64,000 nt of DNA. Origin: Shinella lacus. GTDB lineage: Bacteria; Pseudomonadota; Alphaproteobacteria; Rhizobiales; Rhizobiaceae. The stretch is from NCBI RefSeq assembly GCF_010994755.1, contig NZ_WHSB02000003.1, positions 620,001 to 684,000 of the forward strand, in the 5' to 3' direction. The position numbers were made by a program, and so were the translations under genes. The stretch's first letter is position 1; each line of letters opens with the position of its first letter. Shown here one piece after another: positions 17,409 to 25,603 of this stretch. The notes below the pieces were generated by a model that was given only the letters and a program-made list of their open reading frames with translations, was not told the origin of the DNA and did no database searches.

Positions 17409-18112
17409 GCGGCGGCCTTTCGCGGCGAAAAGGCGGACACATCCACGATACGGTCGGCGACCTTTTCGCGCACGTCCTCGTCGTGGAAGATGCCGAGCAG
17501 CGCCACGCCGGCCGCCTTCTTCTCCTCGATCATGCTGACGACGACGGCGCGGTTCTTCGCGTCGAGCGAGGCGGTCGGTTCGTCGAGCAGCAGGATGCGG
17601 TGATCGGTGATGAAACCGCGCGCGATGTTGACGCGCTGCTGCTCGCCGCCGGAGAAGGTGGCGGGCGGAAGCTGCCAGAGTTCGCGCGGCAGGTTGAGGC
17701 GGGCGAGCATCGCTTCCGCGATCTCCCTCGCCTCGGCCGCAGCGGTCCCGCGGCCGAGCAGCGGCTCGGCGACGACATCGACGGCCGCGACGCGCGGCAC
17801 GGTGCGCAGGAACTGGCTGACATAACCGAGTGTAGCGCGGCGCACCGACAGGATCGTGCGCGGATCGGCGGTCGCGAGATCGAGCAGGCGACCGCCATGT
17901 TCGATCAGGATCTGACCGCTATCGACGGCATAGTTGCCATAGACCATTTTCAAGAGCGAGCTCTTGCCGATGCCGGAGGGACCGCCCAGCACGACGCATT
18001 CGCCTGCCTTAACCGAGAAGGCGACATTCGACATCACCGGCAGGCGGATGCCGTCACGAAGATGCATGGTAAAGCTCTTCGCCACTTCTGAGACAACAAG
18101 GGGTGTGGGCAT
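17405..18112 (-). CDS. phnL: C-P lyase accessory ATPase PhnL
   Basis: This encodes 235 residues of ABC-ATPase type: Walker A GGPSGIGKSSLL, signature FSGGEQQRVNIARG and Walker B ILLLDEPTASLD. PhnL acts with PhnG, PhnH and PhnI in attaching the phosphonate to ribose of ATP and is not a transporter subunit. ATG 18112 begins MPTPLVVSEVAKSF; longer readings run back through an intergenic palindrome and are not credible. Confidence 0.95.
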   Translation of the reverse strand: MPTPLVVSEVAKSFTMHLRDGIRLPVMSNVAFSVKAGECVVLGGPSGIGKSSLLKMVYGNYAVDSGQILIEHGGRLLDLATADPRTILSVRRATLGYVSQFLRTVPRVAAVDVVAEPLLGRGTAAAEAREIAEAMLARLNLPRELWQLPPATFSGGEQQRVNIARGFITDHRILLLDEPTASLDAKNRAVVVSMIEEKKAAGVALLGIFHDEDVREKVADRIVDVSAFSPRKAAA

Positions 18113-18130
18113 GTCATTTTTCCTTTTGAC

Positions 18131-18175
18131 GCATGGTCTTGTCCGAAAACCGGGGTCCACTTTTCGGGACCATGC
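18131..18175. repeat. Rhizobial intergenic palindromic element
   Basis: A 45-base imperfect palindrome from GCATGGTC to GACCATGC. Its centre, CCGAAAACCGGGGTCCACTT, is the recognisable core of the short intergenic palindromes scattered through Rhizobiaceae genomes. It fills nearly the whole 65-base gap between phnK and phnL. A related copy lies at 58577-58620. Confidence 0.75.
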
Positions 18176-18177
18176 TT

Positions 18178-18954
18178 TCACACCTGAAGGATCGAGGAGA
18201 CGAGGAGCTGGGTATAGGCTTCGCGCGGATCGTCGAGCACGCGGTCGGTCAGCCCCTGCTCGATGACGACGCCGTCCTTCATCACCATCATGCGGTGCGA
18301 AAGCAGGCGCGCCACGGCGAGGTCGTGCGTGACGATGATCGCCGACAAGCCTAGGTCCTGAACGAGGCCACGCAGCAGGTCGAGCAGGCGTGCCTGCACG
18401 GAGACGTCGAGGCCGCCGGTCGGCTCGTCCATGAAGATGAGGCGCGGCGAGGTCACGAGGTTGCGGGCGATCTGCAACCGCTGGCGCATGCCGCCGGAAA
18501 AGGCGCGTGGCTGGTCGTCGATGCGGTCGACGCTGATCTCGACGCGGCCAAGCCAGTTGCCCGCCGTCTCGCGGATATTGCCATAGTGCCGTTCGCCGAC
18601 CGCCATCAGCCGCTCGCCGACATTGGCGCCGGCCGACACGGCCATGCGAAGGCCATCGGCCGGGTTTTGGTGCACGAAGCCCCAGTCGGTGCGCATCAGG
18701 AAGCGGCGCTCCGCCTCGCTCATGCGGGAGAGTTCGCGCATTTCCCCATCGCGCATGCGGTATTCGACGGCGCCGGAGCTCGGCATCAGGCGGGTCGCAA
18801 GGCAATTGAGCAGCGTCGTCTTGCCGGAGCCGGATTCGCCGACCACCGCCAGCACTTCGCCGGGCCAGAGATCGAAGGAGACATTCTTGCAGCCGATGCG
18901 CGCACCGTAGAACTTCGAGATGTCACGGACTTTGAGCAGAGGGGCGTCAGTCAT
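18178..18954 (-). CDS. phnK: C-P lyase complex ATPase PhnK
   Basis: This encodes 258 residues of ABC-ATPase type: Walker A GESGSGKTTLLN, FSGGMRQRLQIARNL and LIFMDEPTGGLDVSVQ. It resembles dipeptide-transporter ATPases, as PhnK does in E. coli, where it binds the PhnGHIJ core. The start overlaps the phnJ stop as ATGA. Confidence 0.96.
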   Translation of the reverse strand: MTDAPLLKVRDISKFYGARIGCKNVSFDLWPGEVLAVVGESGSGKTTLLNCLATRLMPSSGAVEYRMRDGEMRELSRMSEAERRFLMRTDWGFVHQNPADGLRMAVSAGANVGERLMAVGERHYGNIRETAGNWLGRVEISVDRIDDQPRAFSGGMRQRLQIARNLVTSPRLIFMDEPTGGLDVSVQARLLDLLRGLVQDLGLSAIIVTHDLAVARLLSHRMMVMKDGVVIEQGLTDRVLDDPREAYTQLLVSSILQV

Positions 18955-19850
18955 TCGGCGGCCTCCTTGTTATAGGCGAGATGACCGCGGTGGCCATTGG
19001 CGCAACGTTCCTCGCAATGGTCGGTGTCGGAGCAGACGAACATCCGCCCGCCCTTGTCGTCGAGCACAACTTCGTCGAGATAGACATTCTCGGCACCGCA
19101 CAGAGCGCAGGGCTTGTCGAAGGTCTGGATCTCGAAGGGATGGTCCTCGAAATCGAGGCTGACGACTTCGGTATAGGGCGGCACGGCGTAGATGCGTTTT
19201 TCACGACCTGCGCCGAAAAGCTGGAGCGCCTCCGAGCGGTGCATCTTCGGATTGTCGAATTTCGGCGTCGGCGACGGGTCCATCACGTAGCGCCCCTCGA
19301 CCTTCACCGGATAGGCATAGGTCGTGGCGATATGGCCGTTCTTGGCGATGTCCTCATAGAGCTTCACATGCATCAGGCCGTATTCTTCCAGCGCATGCAT
19401 CTTGCGCGTCTCGGTCTCGCGCGGTTCCAGGAAACGCAAGGGCTCCGGGATCGGCACCTGGTAGACGAGCGTCTGGCCGGCCGTGAGCTTCTCTTCCGGA
19501 ATGCGGTGGCGCGTCTGGATGATCGTCGCCTCGCGGGTCTTCGTCGTCACCGCGACATTCGCCACCTTCTGGAAGAAGGCACGGATGGAGACGGCGTTGG
19601 TCGTGTCGTCGGCGCCCTGGTCGATGACTTTCAGCACATCCTTCGGTCCAAGGATCGCTGCCGTCACTTGCACGCCGCCGGTGCCCCAGCCATAGGGCAT
19701 CGGCATTTCGCGGCTTGCGAAGGGCACCTGGTAGCCGGGAATGGCGATCGCTTTGAGGATCGCACGACGGATCATGCGTTTCGTCTGTTCGTCGAGATAG
19801 GCGAAGTTATAGGTCGCGAGCCCGGCGCTCGTCGGAACATCAGGAGTCAT
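18951..19850 (-). CDS. phnJ: Alpha-D-ribose 1-methylphosphonate 5-phosphate C-P lyase PhnJ
   Basis: This encodes 299 residues. PhnJ is the radical-SAM enzyme that cleaves the carbon-phosphorus bond. The unusual cluster-binding cysteines lie near the C-terminus in DKPCALCGAEN and CSDTDHCEERCANGH, as in the family. The N-terminal core contains YNFAYLDEQTKRMIRRAILKA (in two parts) and PMPYGWGTGGVQ. ATG 19850 follows AGGAAACGACCC and starts MTPDVPTSAG; a 20-residue upstream extension lacks conservation. Confidence 0.97.
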   Translation of the reverse strand: MTPDVPTSAGLATYNFAYLDEQTKRMIRRAILKAIAIPGYQVPFASREMPMPYGWGTGGVQVTAAILGPKDVLKVIDQGADDTTNAVSIRAFFQKVANVAVTTKTREATIIQTRHRIPEEKLTAGQTLVYQVPIPEPLRFLEPRETETRKMHALEEYGLMHVKLYEDIAKNGHIATTYAYPVKVEGRYVMDPSPTPKFDNPKMHRSEALQLFGAGREKRIYAVPPYTEVVSLDFEDHPFEIQTFDKPCALCGAENVYLDEVVLDDKGGRMFVCSDTDHCEERCANGHRGHLAYNKEAAE

Positions 19851-19881
19851 GGGTCGTTTCCTGCTGGGAAAGGAGGAGGAC

Positions 19882-19965
19882 ATGGAACTGACCACCTTCA
19901 TCGTGATCATGATCGCGATACTGGTCGCTATCGGCGTTTTTTCTCGACGGCGAAGGAAGGATTGA
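19882..19965 (+). CDS. Candidate 27-residue single-helix membrane microprotein, antisense in the phn operon
   Basis: This short frame lies on the plus strand in the 117-base gap between phnI and phnJ, opposite to the operon. It has a near-perfect ribosome binding site, AAGGAGGAGG, ending 3 bases before the ATG. The product is one hydrophobic helix (FIVIMIAILVAIGVF) followed by SRRRRKD, the positive-inside pattern of a small inner-membrane protein. There is no homologue I can name. It could also be chance, since the same bases are the phnJ leader on the other strand. Confidence 0.42.
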   Translation: MELTTFIVIMIAILVAIGVFSRRRRKD

Positions 19966-19967
19966 GC

Positions 19968-21068
19968 TCATTCGGCGGCATCCCTCATGACGGCGTCCGC
20001 CCTCTCCTCGTATTCCCGCCGCATGCGGCGCACGAGATCGAGTTCGGCCTGGAAATCCACGTAATGCGGCAGCTTCAGGTGCTCGACAAAACCGGTCGCC
20101 TGCACGTTGTCAGAATGGGAAATGACGAATTCCTCATCCTGCGCCGGCGCCACGATGTCCTCGCCGAACTCTTCGGCGCGAAGAGCGCGATCGACCAGCG
20201 ACATGGCCATGGCCTTGCGCTCGCTCTGGCCGAAAACGAGGCCGTAGCCACGGGTGAATTGCGGCGGGTTCTTTGCCGAGCCCTTGAACTGGTTGACCAT
20301 CTGGCATTCGGTGACCTGGATGCGGCCGAGCGAGACAGAAAAGCCAAGCTCCGGCATGTCCAGCTCCACCTCGACCTCGCCGATGCGCACTTCCCCCACG
20401 AAGGGGTGGGTGCGGGCATAACCGCGCTGGGTAGAGTAACCGAGCGCCAGCAGAAAACCCTCGTCGCCACGAGCAAGCGCCTGCAAGCGCAGGTCCCGCG
20501 CCATCGGGAATTCCAGCGGCTCGCGCGTGAGATCCCCCGCGACGTGGCCCTCCGGCAGGTTGCCATCGTCCTCGACGAGGCCTTCGCCGGCCAGAATGTC
20601 GGAGACGCGCATCACCGGCTCACCAGGCTCGTCGCGTTCAAGGGCCGTGTCGACCGGTTCGTCGCCAAGCAGCGACGGGTCGAGCAGGCGATGCGTATAG
20701 TCGAAGGTCGGCCCGAGAAGCTGGCCGCCCGGCAGGTCCTTGTAGGTCGCCGAAACGCGGCGTTCGACGAGCATGACGCCCGTCTCGACCGGCTTGGAAT
20801 AGCCGAAGCGCGGCAGCGTCGTGCGGTAGGCGCGCAGGATGAAGATCGCCTCGATCATGTCGCCACGGGCCTGCCGGACGGCAAGGGCCGCTAGCGCCCG
20901 GTCGTAGAGCGAGGCTTCCGCCATCACGCGGTCGACGGCAAGCCCAAGCTGGGCGACGATCTGCTCGATGCCGATCGCCGGCAGCGAACGGTCACCGCGG
21001 CGGCGGTCGGCGAGAAGGCGGTGGGCGTTGGAGATAGCGGCTTCGCCACCCTTGACGGCAACATACAT
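19968..21068 (-). CDS. phnI: C-P lyase complex subunit PhnI
   Basis: This encodes 366 residues, the usual size. It begins MYVAVKGGEAAISNAHRLL and contains RRGDRSLPAIGIEQI and GYGLVFGQSERKAMAMSL, which are characteristic of PhnI. PhnI is the nucleosidase core that, with PhnG, H and L, displaces adenine of ATP by phosphonate. It follows phnH after 3 bases. Confidence 0.97.
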   Translation of the reverse strand: MYVAVKGGEAAISNAHRLLADRRRGDRSLPAIGIEQIVAQLGLAVDRVMAEASLYDRALAALAVRQARGDMIEAIFILRAYRTTLPRFGYSKPVETGVMLVERRVSATYKDLPGGQLLGPTFDYTHRLLDPSLLGDEPVDTALERDEPGEPVMRVSDILAGEGLVEDDGNLPEGHVAGDLTREPLEFPMARDLRLQALARGDEGFLLALGYSTQRGYARTHPFVGEVRIGEVEVELDMPELGFSVSLGRIQVTECQMVNQFKGSAKNPPQFTRGYGLVFGQSERKAMAMSLVDRALRAEEFGEDIVAPAQDEEFVISHSDNVQATGFVEHLKLPHYVDFQAELDLVRRMRREYEERADAVMRDAAE

Positions 21069-21071
21069 GGC

Positions 21072-21680
21072 TCAGGCCTCCTTCACGCGAAGAACGGTGG
21101 TGCGCGGCAGGCAGAGGATCCGGTCGCCGGCAACGAGGATCAGGTCCACGCCGCGCGGAAAATTCTGCCGGTTCTCCGACCAGAAATGCGGAAACATGTC
21201 CGGCAGGCCGAGCGGTGCGATCTCTTCTTCCGTGCGAATGCCCGGACCGGTCAGCACCAGCGGGCGGCCACCTTCGAAAGCTTCGATCTCGACGACGAGC
21301 GTCGTGGAACGATCCGGATATTCCTGCGTGCCCTGCGCGAAGAGGCAGAGATTGGGCAGCATCGCGCCCTTTTCCACGAAGGCGAAGCGGGCGTTCTGGC
21401 GCTCTTCCGTCAGCGTCGCGCCGGCATTGAAGGCGAGCCAGCCGGGCAGCGCCGAGGCGCCGAGTTTCGGCGTCAGCCAGACGGTGGTGTCGTGGTCGCA
21501 CAGGGTGAGCGCGACGGCGCCGGCGGCGGCATTGAGCGGGGCCGGCGGCGTGACGGTTGCGGCAATCTGGCCGATCGTTCCTGGGCGGGCCATGCAGTCC
21601 ATCAGCGTGCGGAAGACGGCCTGTGCCTCGAACACCGGCTGTGCAAAACCGCCGGCAAAGGCGAGCGTATCGAGTGACAT
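21072..21680 (-). CDS. phnH: C-P lyase complex subunit PhnH
   Basis: This encodes 202 residues. It starts MSLDTLAFAGGFAQPVFEAQ and contains RTLMDCMARPGTIGQI and VLTGPGIRTEEEIAPLGLP, typical of PhnH. PhnH has a PLP-transferase-like fold without the cofactor and sits at the outside of the PhnGHIJ complex. Its ATG overlaps the phnG stop by one base (TGATG). Confidence 0.96.
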   Translation of the reverse strand: MSLDTLAFAGGFAQPVFEAQAVFRTLMDCMARPGTIGQIAATVTPPAPLNAAAGAVALTLCDHDTTVWLTPKLGASALPGWLAFNAGATLTEERQNARFAFVEKGAMLPNLCLFAQGTQEYPDRSTTLVVEIEAFEGGRPLVLTGPGIRTEEEIAPLGLPDMFPHFWSENRQNFPRGVDLILVAGDRILCLPRTTVLRVKEA

Positions 21681-22159
21681 CAGTCCTCTCCCCGAACCAT
21701 GGTGAAGAAATCGACGCGGGTGGCGGCCGTCTGGCGCGCCTTTTCGGCGTCCTCGTCGGCAATGCGCGCCGCGATGGCATCAAGCAGCGTCTCGACGTCC
21801 GCCTTGCGGGCCGGCTGCTGGAAGAGCGCATCGAAAGTCGCGGCAAGCCGCGCCTTGACGGGATCCGTGCCGAGCGACTGGCCGTGGCCGACCGTGCCGT
21901 CTTCCAGCCGGATGCTGGCGCGGGTCACCGTCGCCTCGCCGAGATTGAACGGCGCGCCGCCGCCGCCGATGCGGCCGCGCACCATGACGAGGCCGGTTTC
22001 CGGTCCGCGCACGGGCTGGGCCGCCGGTTTGTCGCCAATCGTGTCCCAGGCCGCCTGCAATTCCGCCCGGCTCGCCTTCGCCAGCAGGCCCATCGCCCTC
22101 TGCCGCTCGCCGGCAGCACCTTTAGCAGCGCTCTCGGCAGATTTCTGTGTTGATGTCAT
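21680..22159 (-). CDS. phnG: C-P lyase complex subunit PhnG
   Basis: This encodes 159 residues, containing RQRAMGLLAKASRAEL, RGRIGGGGAPFNLGE and a C-terminal helical region, as in PhnG. It is the first gene of the phn operon. Two in-frame ATGs exist, 22165 and 22159. GGAG lies only 2 bases before the first but 8 bases before the second, so 22159 is preferred. Upstream lie an inverted repeat suited to PhnF and a Pho box. Confidence 0.95.
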   Translation of the reverse strand: MTSTQKSAESAAKGAAGERQRAMGLLAKASRAELQAAWDTIGDKPAAQPVRGPETGLVMVRGRIGGGGAPFNLGEATVTRASIRLEDGTVGHGQSLGTDPVKARLAATFDALFQQPARKADVETLLDAIAARIADEDAEKARQTAATRVDFFTMVRGED

Positions 22160-22174
22160 TGTCATCTCTCCAAA

Positions 22175-22192
22175 TGTCTATTAATCTAGACA
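22175..22192. promoter_or_regulatory. Candidate PhnF operator
   Basis: TGTCTATTAATCTAGACA is a perfect 6-base inverted repeat, TGTCTA and TAGACA, with a 6-base spacer. The TGTCTA/TAGACA halves fit GntR/HutC-type operators. It lies between the phnG ribosome binding site and the predicted phnG promoter, where a bound repressor would block transcription. phnF, a HutC-type GntR gene, diverges 74 bases away. Confidence 0.7.
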
Positions 22193-22226
22193 ACCGAACA
22201 TCTAAGTCTTGTCTTATTGGTCGGGA

Positions 22227-22244
22227 ATGACAAGGGTGTGACAG
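22227..22244 (-). promoter_or_regulatory. Pho box (PhoB binding site) for phnG
   Basis: On the minus strand the sequence reads CTGTCACACCCTTGTCAT. Its two 7-base halves, CTGTCAC and TTGTCAT, repeat with the 11-base period of the PhoB consensus and differ by one base each. A weak -10-like TAAGAC lies 10 bases downstream at 22211-22216, the usual distance for PhoB-activated promoters, so phosphate starvation should induce phnG onward. Confidence 0.75.
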
Positions 22245-22265
22245 AGGGTATTCGCGGGGGCGAAA

Positions 22266-23018
22266 ATGGTGGAACGACAATCAGGCGTGGCGCTTTGGCG
22301 CCAGATCGCGGACCGCATGCGGCTGGCGATCAACAATGGCGATTTTGACGAGACCGGCATGATGCCGCCGGAAGTGGTGCTGGCCGGCCGCTTCGGCGTG
22401 AACCGGCATACGGTGCGCAGTGCCATGGCGGCGCTTACGGAAGAAGGCATCGTGCGGCCGATCCAAGGCATCGGCACCCGCATCGAGCGGCGGGATCGCT
22501 TGCGCTTCCCGATTTCCCGGCGCACGCGCTTTTCGCAAGGCCTCGGCAACCAGGCGCGTGATCTCGAAGGCAAGTTGCTGGACGCCGCGACGGAAGCGGC
22601 ACCGGCCATCGTTACGGAAGCTTTGGGGCTCGCGGCGGGTTCACGCTGCGTGCGGCTGGAAATCGTCAGCAGCGCGGACAAGCGACCGATCTCGCGCTCC
22701 ACGAGCTATTTCCCGGCCGATCGCTTTGCCGGGATGGCGGAGGCATACGAGAAGACCCGGTCGATCACCGCGTCCTTCCGCGAACTCGGCCTTCCCGACT
22801 ATGTGCGCCGCTCCACCGAAATATCGGCTATCCATGCCGAGGGCGACGACATGCGGCAGCTAAAACTGTCGCCCGGCGCCATCATCCTCGTGGCGGTGGC
22901 CACCAATACGGACCTCGACGGCACGCCGATCCAGTTTTCCCGCACGCGTTTTGCCGCCGACCGCGTCAAGCTGACGGTGGAGCCGGAGCCCGAGGTTATT
23001 TCCGGCAGCAGAGGATGA
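22266..23018 (+). CDS. phnF: GntR/HutC-family transcriptional regulator PhnF
   Basis: This encodes 250 residues. The N-terminal winged helix contains LWRQIADRMRLAI and FGVNRHTVRSAMAALTEEG, and the C-terminal half is a UTRA effector domain (SRSTSYFPADRFAGM, then IQFSRTRFAADRVKL). PhnF represses phn genes in the absence of inducer in other bacteria. It diverges from phnG, and the shared 100-base region carries an inverted repeat and a Pho box. Its 3' end overlaps the convergent methyltransferase gene by 23 bases. Confidence 0.93.
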   Translation: MVERQSGVALWRQIADRMRLAINNGDFDETGMMPPEVVLAGRFGVNRHTVRSAMAALTEEGIVRPIQGIGTRIERRDRLRFPISRRTRFSQGLGNQARDLEGKLLDAATEAAPAIVTEALGLAAGSRCVRLEIVSSADKRPISRSTSYFPADRFAGMAEAYEKTRSITASFRELGLPDYVRRSTEISAIHAEGDDMRQLKLSPGAIILVAVATNTDLDGTPIQFSRTRFAADRVKLTVEPEPEVISGSRG

Positions 23019-23772
23019 AGCGGCGGTAAAGCAGCGTGCGCAGCTTGTTGCGCAGATCCGCGGTGCGGCGTTGCGCGGCCGCGATCGGGGCATGCGAGCC
23101 GATCGTCATGTCACGAAAACCCGCCGCTTCCAGCAGCGGCAGCACGCGCTCGACGCTGAGGCCGTCTCCAAACGGAAGCCGTTCCATGATGCTGGCATGC
23201 CGCTCACTCATCGCGCCGTCATAGTGGGGATCGGCGCCGGCAAACCTGTCGATGACCGCGATGGCGCGGCTTGCCAGCCGGCCGAGCCGGGTGGGCGCCG
23301 CCCAGTCGCCATCGAAGAACAGCAGCGTGCCGCCGGGCTTCAGCATGCGGTGCCATTCGGCAAAGGCCTGTTGCGGCGTCGTCAGCGTCCAGACCAAGTG
23401 CCGACAGACGATCGCGTCATAGCTCTCGTCCGGCTCCATCGGGTTTTCCGCATCGGCGAGCAGGAAACGCAGCCCCTTCGCGCCAGCATGTTTTCGCTGC
23501 GCGACCTCCAGCATCGCTTCGGAAAAATCGAGCGCCGTCACTTCGTGGCCGAGCGACAGCAGCAGGCGCGTCACCTCCCCCGTGCCGCAGGCAAGCTCCA
23601 GCACGCGGCGCGGCTCCGGCCCGAGCCGTTCGCGGATCGCCGCCGCCCAAGCGTCGAATTCCGGGCCTTCAGGAATGCGATGGCCAAAGGCGAGGTCGAA
23701 GGTTTCCGAGCGTCGCGACCAGTAGTCGCGAATGTCTTCCTTGAGGTGGTTGTTGGGGAGGGCTCGGTGCAT
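22996..23772 (-). CDS. Class I SAM-dependent methyltransferase
   Basis: This encodes 258 residues. The SAM-binding motif I is VLELACGTGEVTRLLL, followed by VTALDFSEAML and the post-motif LLADAENPMEPDESYDAIVCRH (in parts); the core matches UbiE/COQ5-like methyltransferases. The substrate is not evident. Its ATG (23772) overlaps the stop of the ABC ATPase by one base, so it is the last gene of the operon that follows the cobalamin riboswitch. That suggests a role tied to corrinoid uptake or use. A TTG one codon earlier is less likely. Confidence 0.87.
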   Translation of the reverse strand: MHRALPNNHLKEDIRDYWSRRSETFDLAFGHRIPEGPEFDAWAAAIRERLGPEPRRVLELACGTGEVTRLLLSLGHEVTALDFSEAMLEVAQRKHAGAKGLRFLLADAENPMEPDESYDAIVCRHLVWTLTTPQQAFAEWHRMLKPGGTLLFFDGDWAAPTRLGRLASRAIAVIDRFAGADPHYDGAMSERHASIMERLPFGDGLSVERVLPLLEAAGFRDMTIGSHAPIAAAQRRTADLRNKLRTLLYRRFILCCRK

Positions 23773-24578
23773 CAATTCCCCTCGCCTGCCACGAGTTTCA
23801 GGCGCGGCGGCCGCGGATCGGGCCGGCGATAGCGGATGAAGCAGCCGCCGGCGCCGTCGCGTTCGACATCGACGGTCACGCCGAAGACGTCATGTAGCCG
23901 CTGCGGCTCCAGCACCTTGGCGGGCGTGCCGAGGGCGACGATCCGGCCGCCTTGCATGACGGCGATGCGGTCGCAGAACATGGCGGCGTGGTTGAGGTCG
24001 TGCAGGGCCGCGACCACGGTGAGGTCCTGTTCGCGTACGAGCTGGAGCAGGCCGATCTGGTGGCCGATGTCGAGATGGTTGGTCGGCTCGTCGAGCAGCA
24101 GGATCGGCGATTGCTGGGCGAGTGCGCGGGCGATGTGCAGCCGCTGCCGCTCGCCGCCGGAAAGCGTGTGCCAGAGCCGATCGGCGAAATGCGCCATGTC
24201 GACCTCCTCCAGCGCCCGGTCGACGATCGCATCGTCCGCCTTCGACCACGGCGTCAGCGCCCCGAGATGCGGCGTGCGCCCGAGCTCGACGGCTTGGCGC
24301 GCGGTGATGCGCTCGGTCGTCTCCGCCTGCTGCTCGACGAAGGCGATGCGCTGGGCGATCTCGCGCCGGCCATGCGCCTGCAAGGGCTTGCCGCCGAGCA
24401 GGACGTCGCCGCGCTGCGGCCTGCGGATGCCGGCGATCAGCGCCATCAGGCTGGTCTTGCCGGAGCCGTTCGGGCCGATAATGCCTAGAAATTCGCCGGG
24501 GCGGACATCCAGCGACACATCCGACAGGATGGTCGTGCCGCCGGCCGACCAGAAGAGACCATTTGCCGAGAGCGTCAT
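23772..24578 (-). CDS. ABC transporter ATP-binding protein, FecE/BtuD type
   Basis: This encodes 268 residues with Walker A GPNGSGKTSLMALIAG, signature LSGGERQRLHIARALAQ and Walker B ILLLDEPTNHLDI, of the iron-siderophore/cobalamin class. It energises the adjacent FecCD-type permease. The start overlaps the permease stop as ATGA. The riboswitch upstream points to cobalamin or another corrinoid as cargo. Confidence 0.94.
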   Translation of the reverse strand: MTLSANGLFWSAGGTTILSDVSLDVRPGEFLGIIGPNGSGKTSLMALIAGIRRPQRGDVLLGGKPLQAHGRREIAQRIAFVEQQAETTERITARQAVELGRTPHLGALTPWSKADDAIVDRALEEVDMAHFADRLWHTLSGGERQRLHIARALAQQSPILLLDEPTNHLDIGHQIGLLQLVREQDLTVVAALHDLNHAAMFCDRIAVMQGGRIVALGTPAKVLEPQRLHDVFGVTVDVERDGAGGCFIRYRRPDPRPPRLKLVAGEGN

Positions 24579-25603
24579 AGCGCCGATCTCCGCTGGCTGA
24601 GGATGAGGGCGAAGGCCGGTGCGCCGAACAGCGCCGTGATGACGCCGATGGGCAGCACCTGGCCCGGAATGATGACGCGCGACAGCACGTCTGCCGCGAT
24701 CATGAAGATGGCGCCGATCAGCGCCGAGGCCGGCAGCAGCAGGCCGTGGCGCACGCCGACGACCATGCGCGCGGCATGCGGAATGACGAGGCCGACGAAG
24801 CCGATCGAGCCGACGATCGACACCATGGTCGCCGTCATCAGCGCGGAGATGGCGATCAGCACGATATAGACACGGCGCACCGGAATGCCGAGCGAGGCGG
24901 CCGATTCCGTGCCGAAGGTGAAGGCGTCGAGCGCTCGGGCATGCCACAGGCAGACGAGGAGGCCGAGGATCGCCACCGGCAGTGCCAGCCAGACATCCGG
25001 CCAGCGCACACCGGAGAGGTTGCCGAGCAGCCAGAACATGATGCCGCGCGCCTGTTCGGCGCTCGCGGCCTTGGTGACGATGAAGGAGGTGAGCGCATTG
25101 AACAGCTGCGAGCCGGCGATGCCGGCAAGGATGATCGCGCCGGTGCCTCGCCCTGCCCGCACGGCAAGCGCGCTGACAAGGCCGAAGGCGACGAGTGCGC
25201 CGAGGAATGCGCCGGCCGGCAGCGTCAAGGCGCCGGCCCCGATGCCGAGGATAGCGACGGAGACCGCGCCGGTGGACGCCCCGGCCGAAATGCCGAGGAT
25301 ATAGGGATCGGCGAGCGCATTGCGCAGCAGCGATTGCAGGATGACGCCGCAGAGCGCCAGCGCCGAGCCGCAGCAGGCGGCGACGACCGCCCGGCTCAGC
25401 CGGTAGTTCCAGATGATGCCCTCGTCGATCGGCTCGATCGCATGCCCCGCCTGCCAGAGGCGGTTCGCCACCGTCTTGGCGACGATATCGAGCGGTATCG
25501 CCGTCTCGCCGACGGCGGCGCCGACGCCGAGCGCGACGACCAGCAGAACGAGCGCCGCGAATGCGGCGCCCGTGCGGAACAAGAGGGGGCGTTCCGCTAT
25601 CAC
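24575..25603 (-). CDS. ABC transporter permease, FecCD/BtuC type
   Basis: This encodes 342 residues with about ten membrane helices. Family motifs are LWNYRLSR-like (IIWNYRLSRAVVA), GVILQSLLRNALADPYILGISAGAS and VGSIGFVGLVIPHAARM. The start is GTG 25603, whose last bases overlap the binding-protein stop (GTGA). It forms the channel of the riboswitch-controlled importer. Confidence 0.95.
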   Translation of the reverse strand: MIAERPLLFRTGAAFAALVLLVVALGVGAAVGETAIPLDIVAKTVANRLWQAGHAIEPIDEGIIWNYRLSRAVVAACCGSALALCGVILQSLLRNALADPYILGISAGASTGAVSVAILGIGAGALTLPAGAFLGALVAFGLVSALAVRAGRGTGAIILAGIAGSQLFNALTSFIVTKAASAEQARGIMFWLLGNLSGVRWPDVWLALPVAILGLLVCLWHARALDAFTFGTESAASLGIPVRRVYIVLIAISALMTATMVSIVGSIGFVGLVIPHAARMVVGVRHGLLLPASALIGAIFMIAADVLSRVIIPGQVLPIGVITALFGAPAFALILSQRRSAL

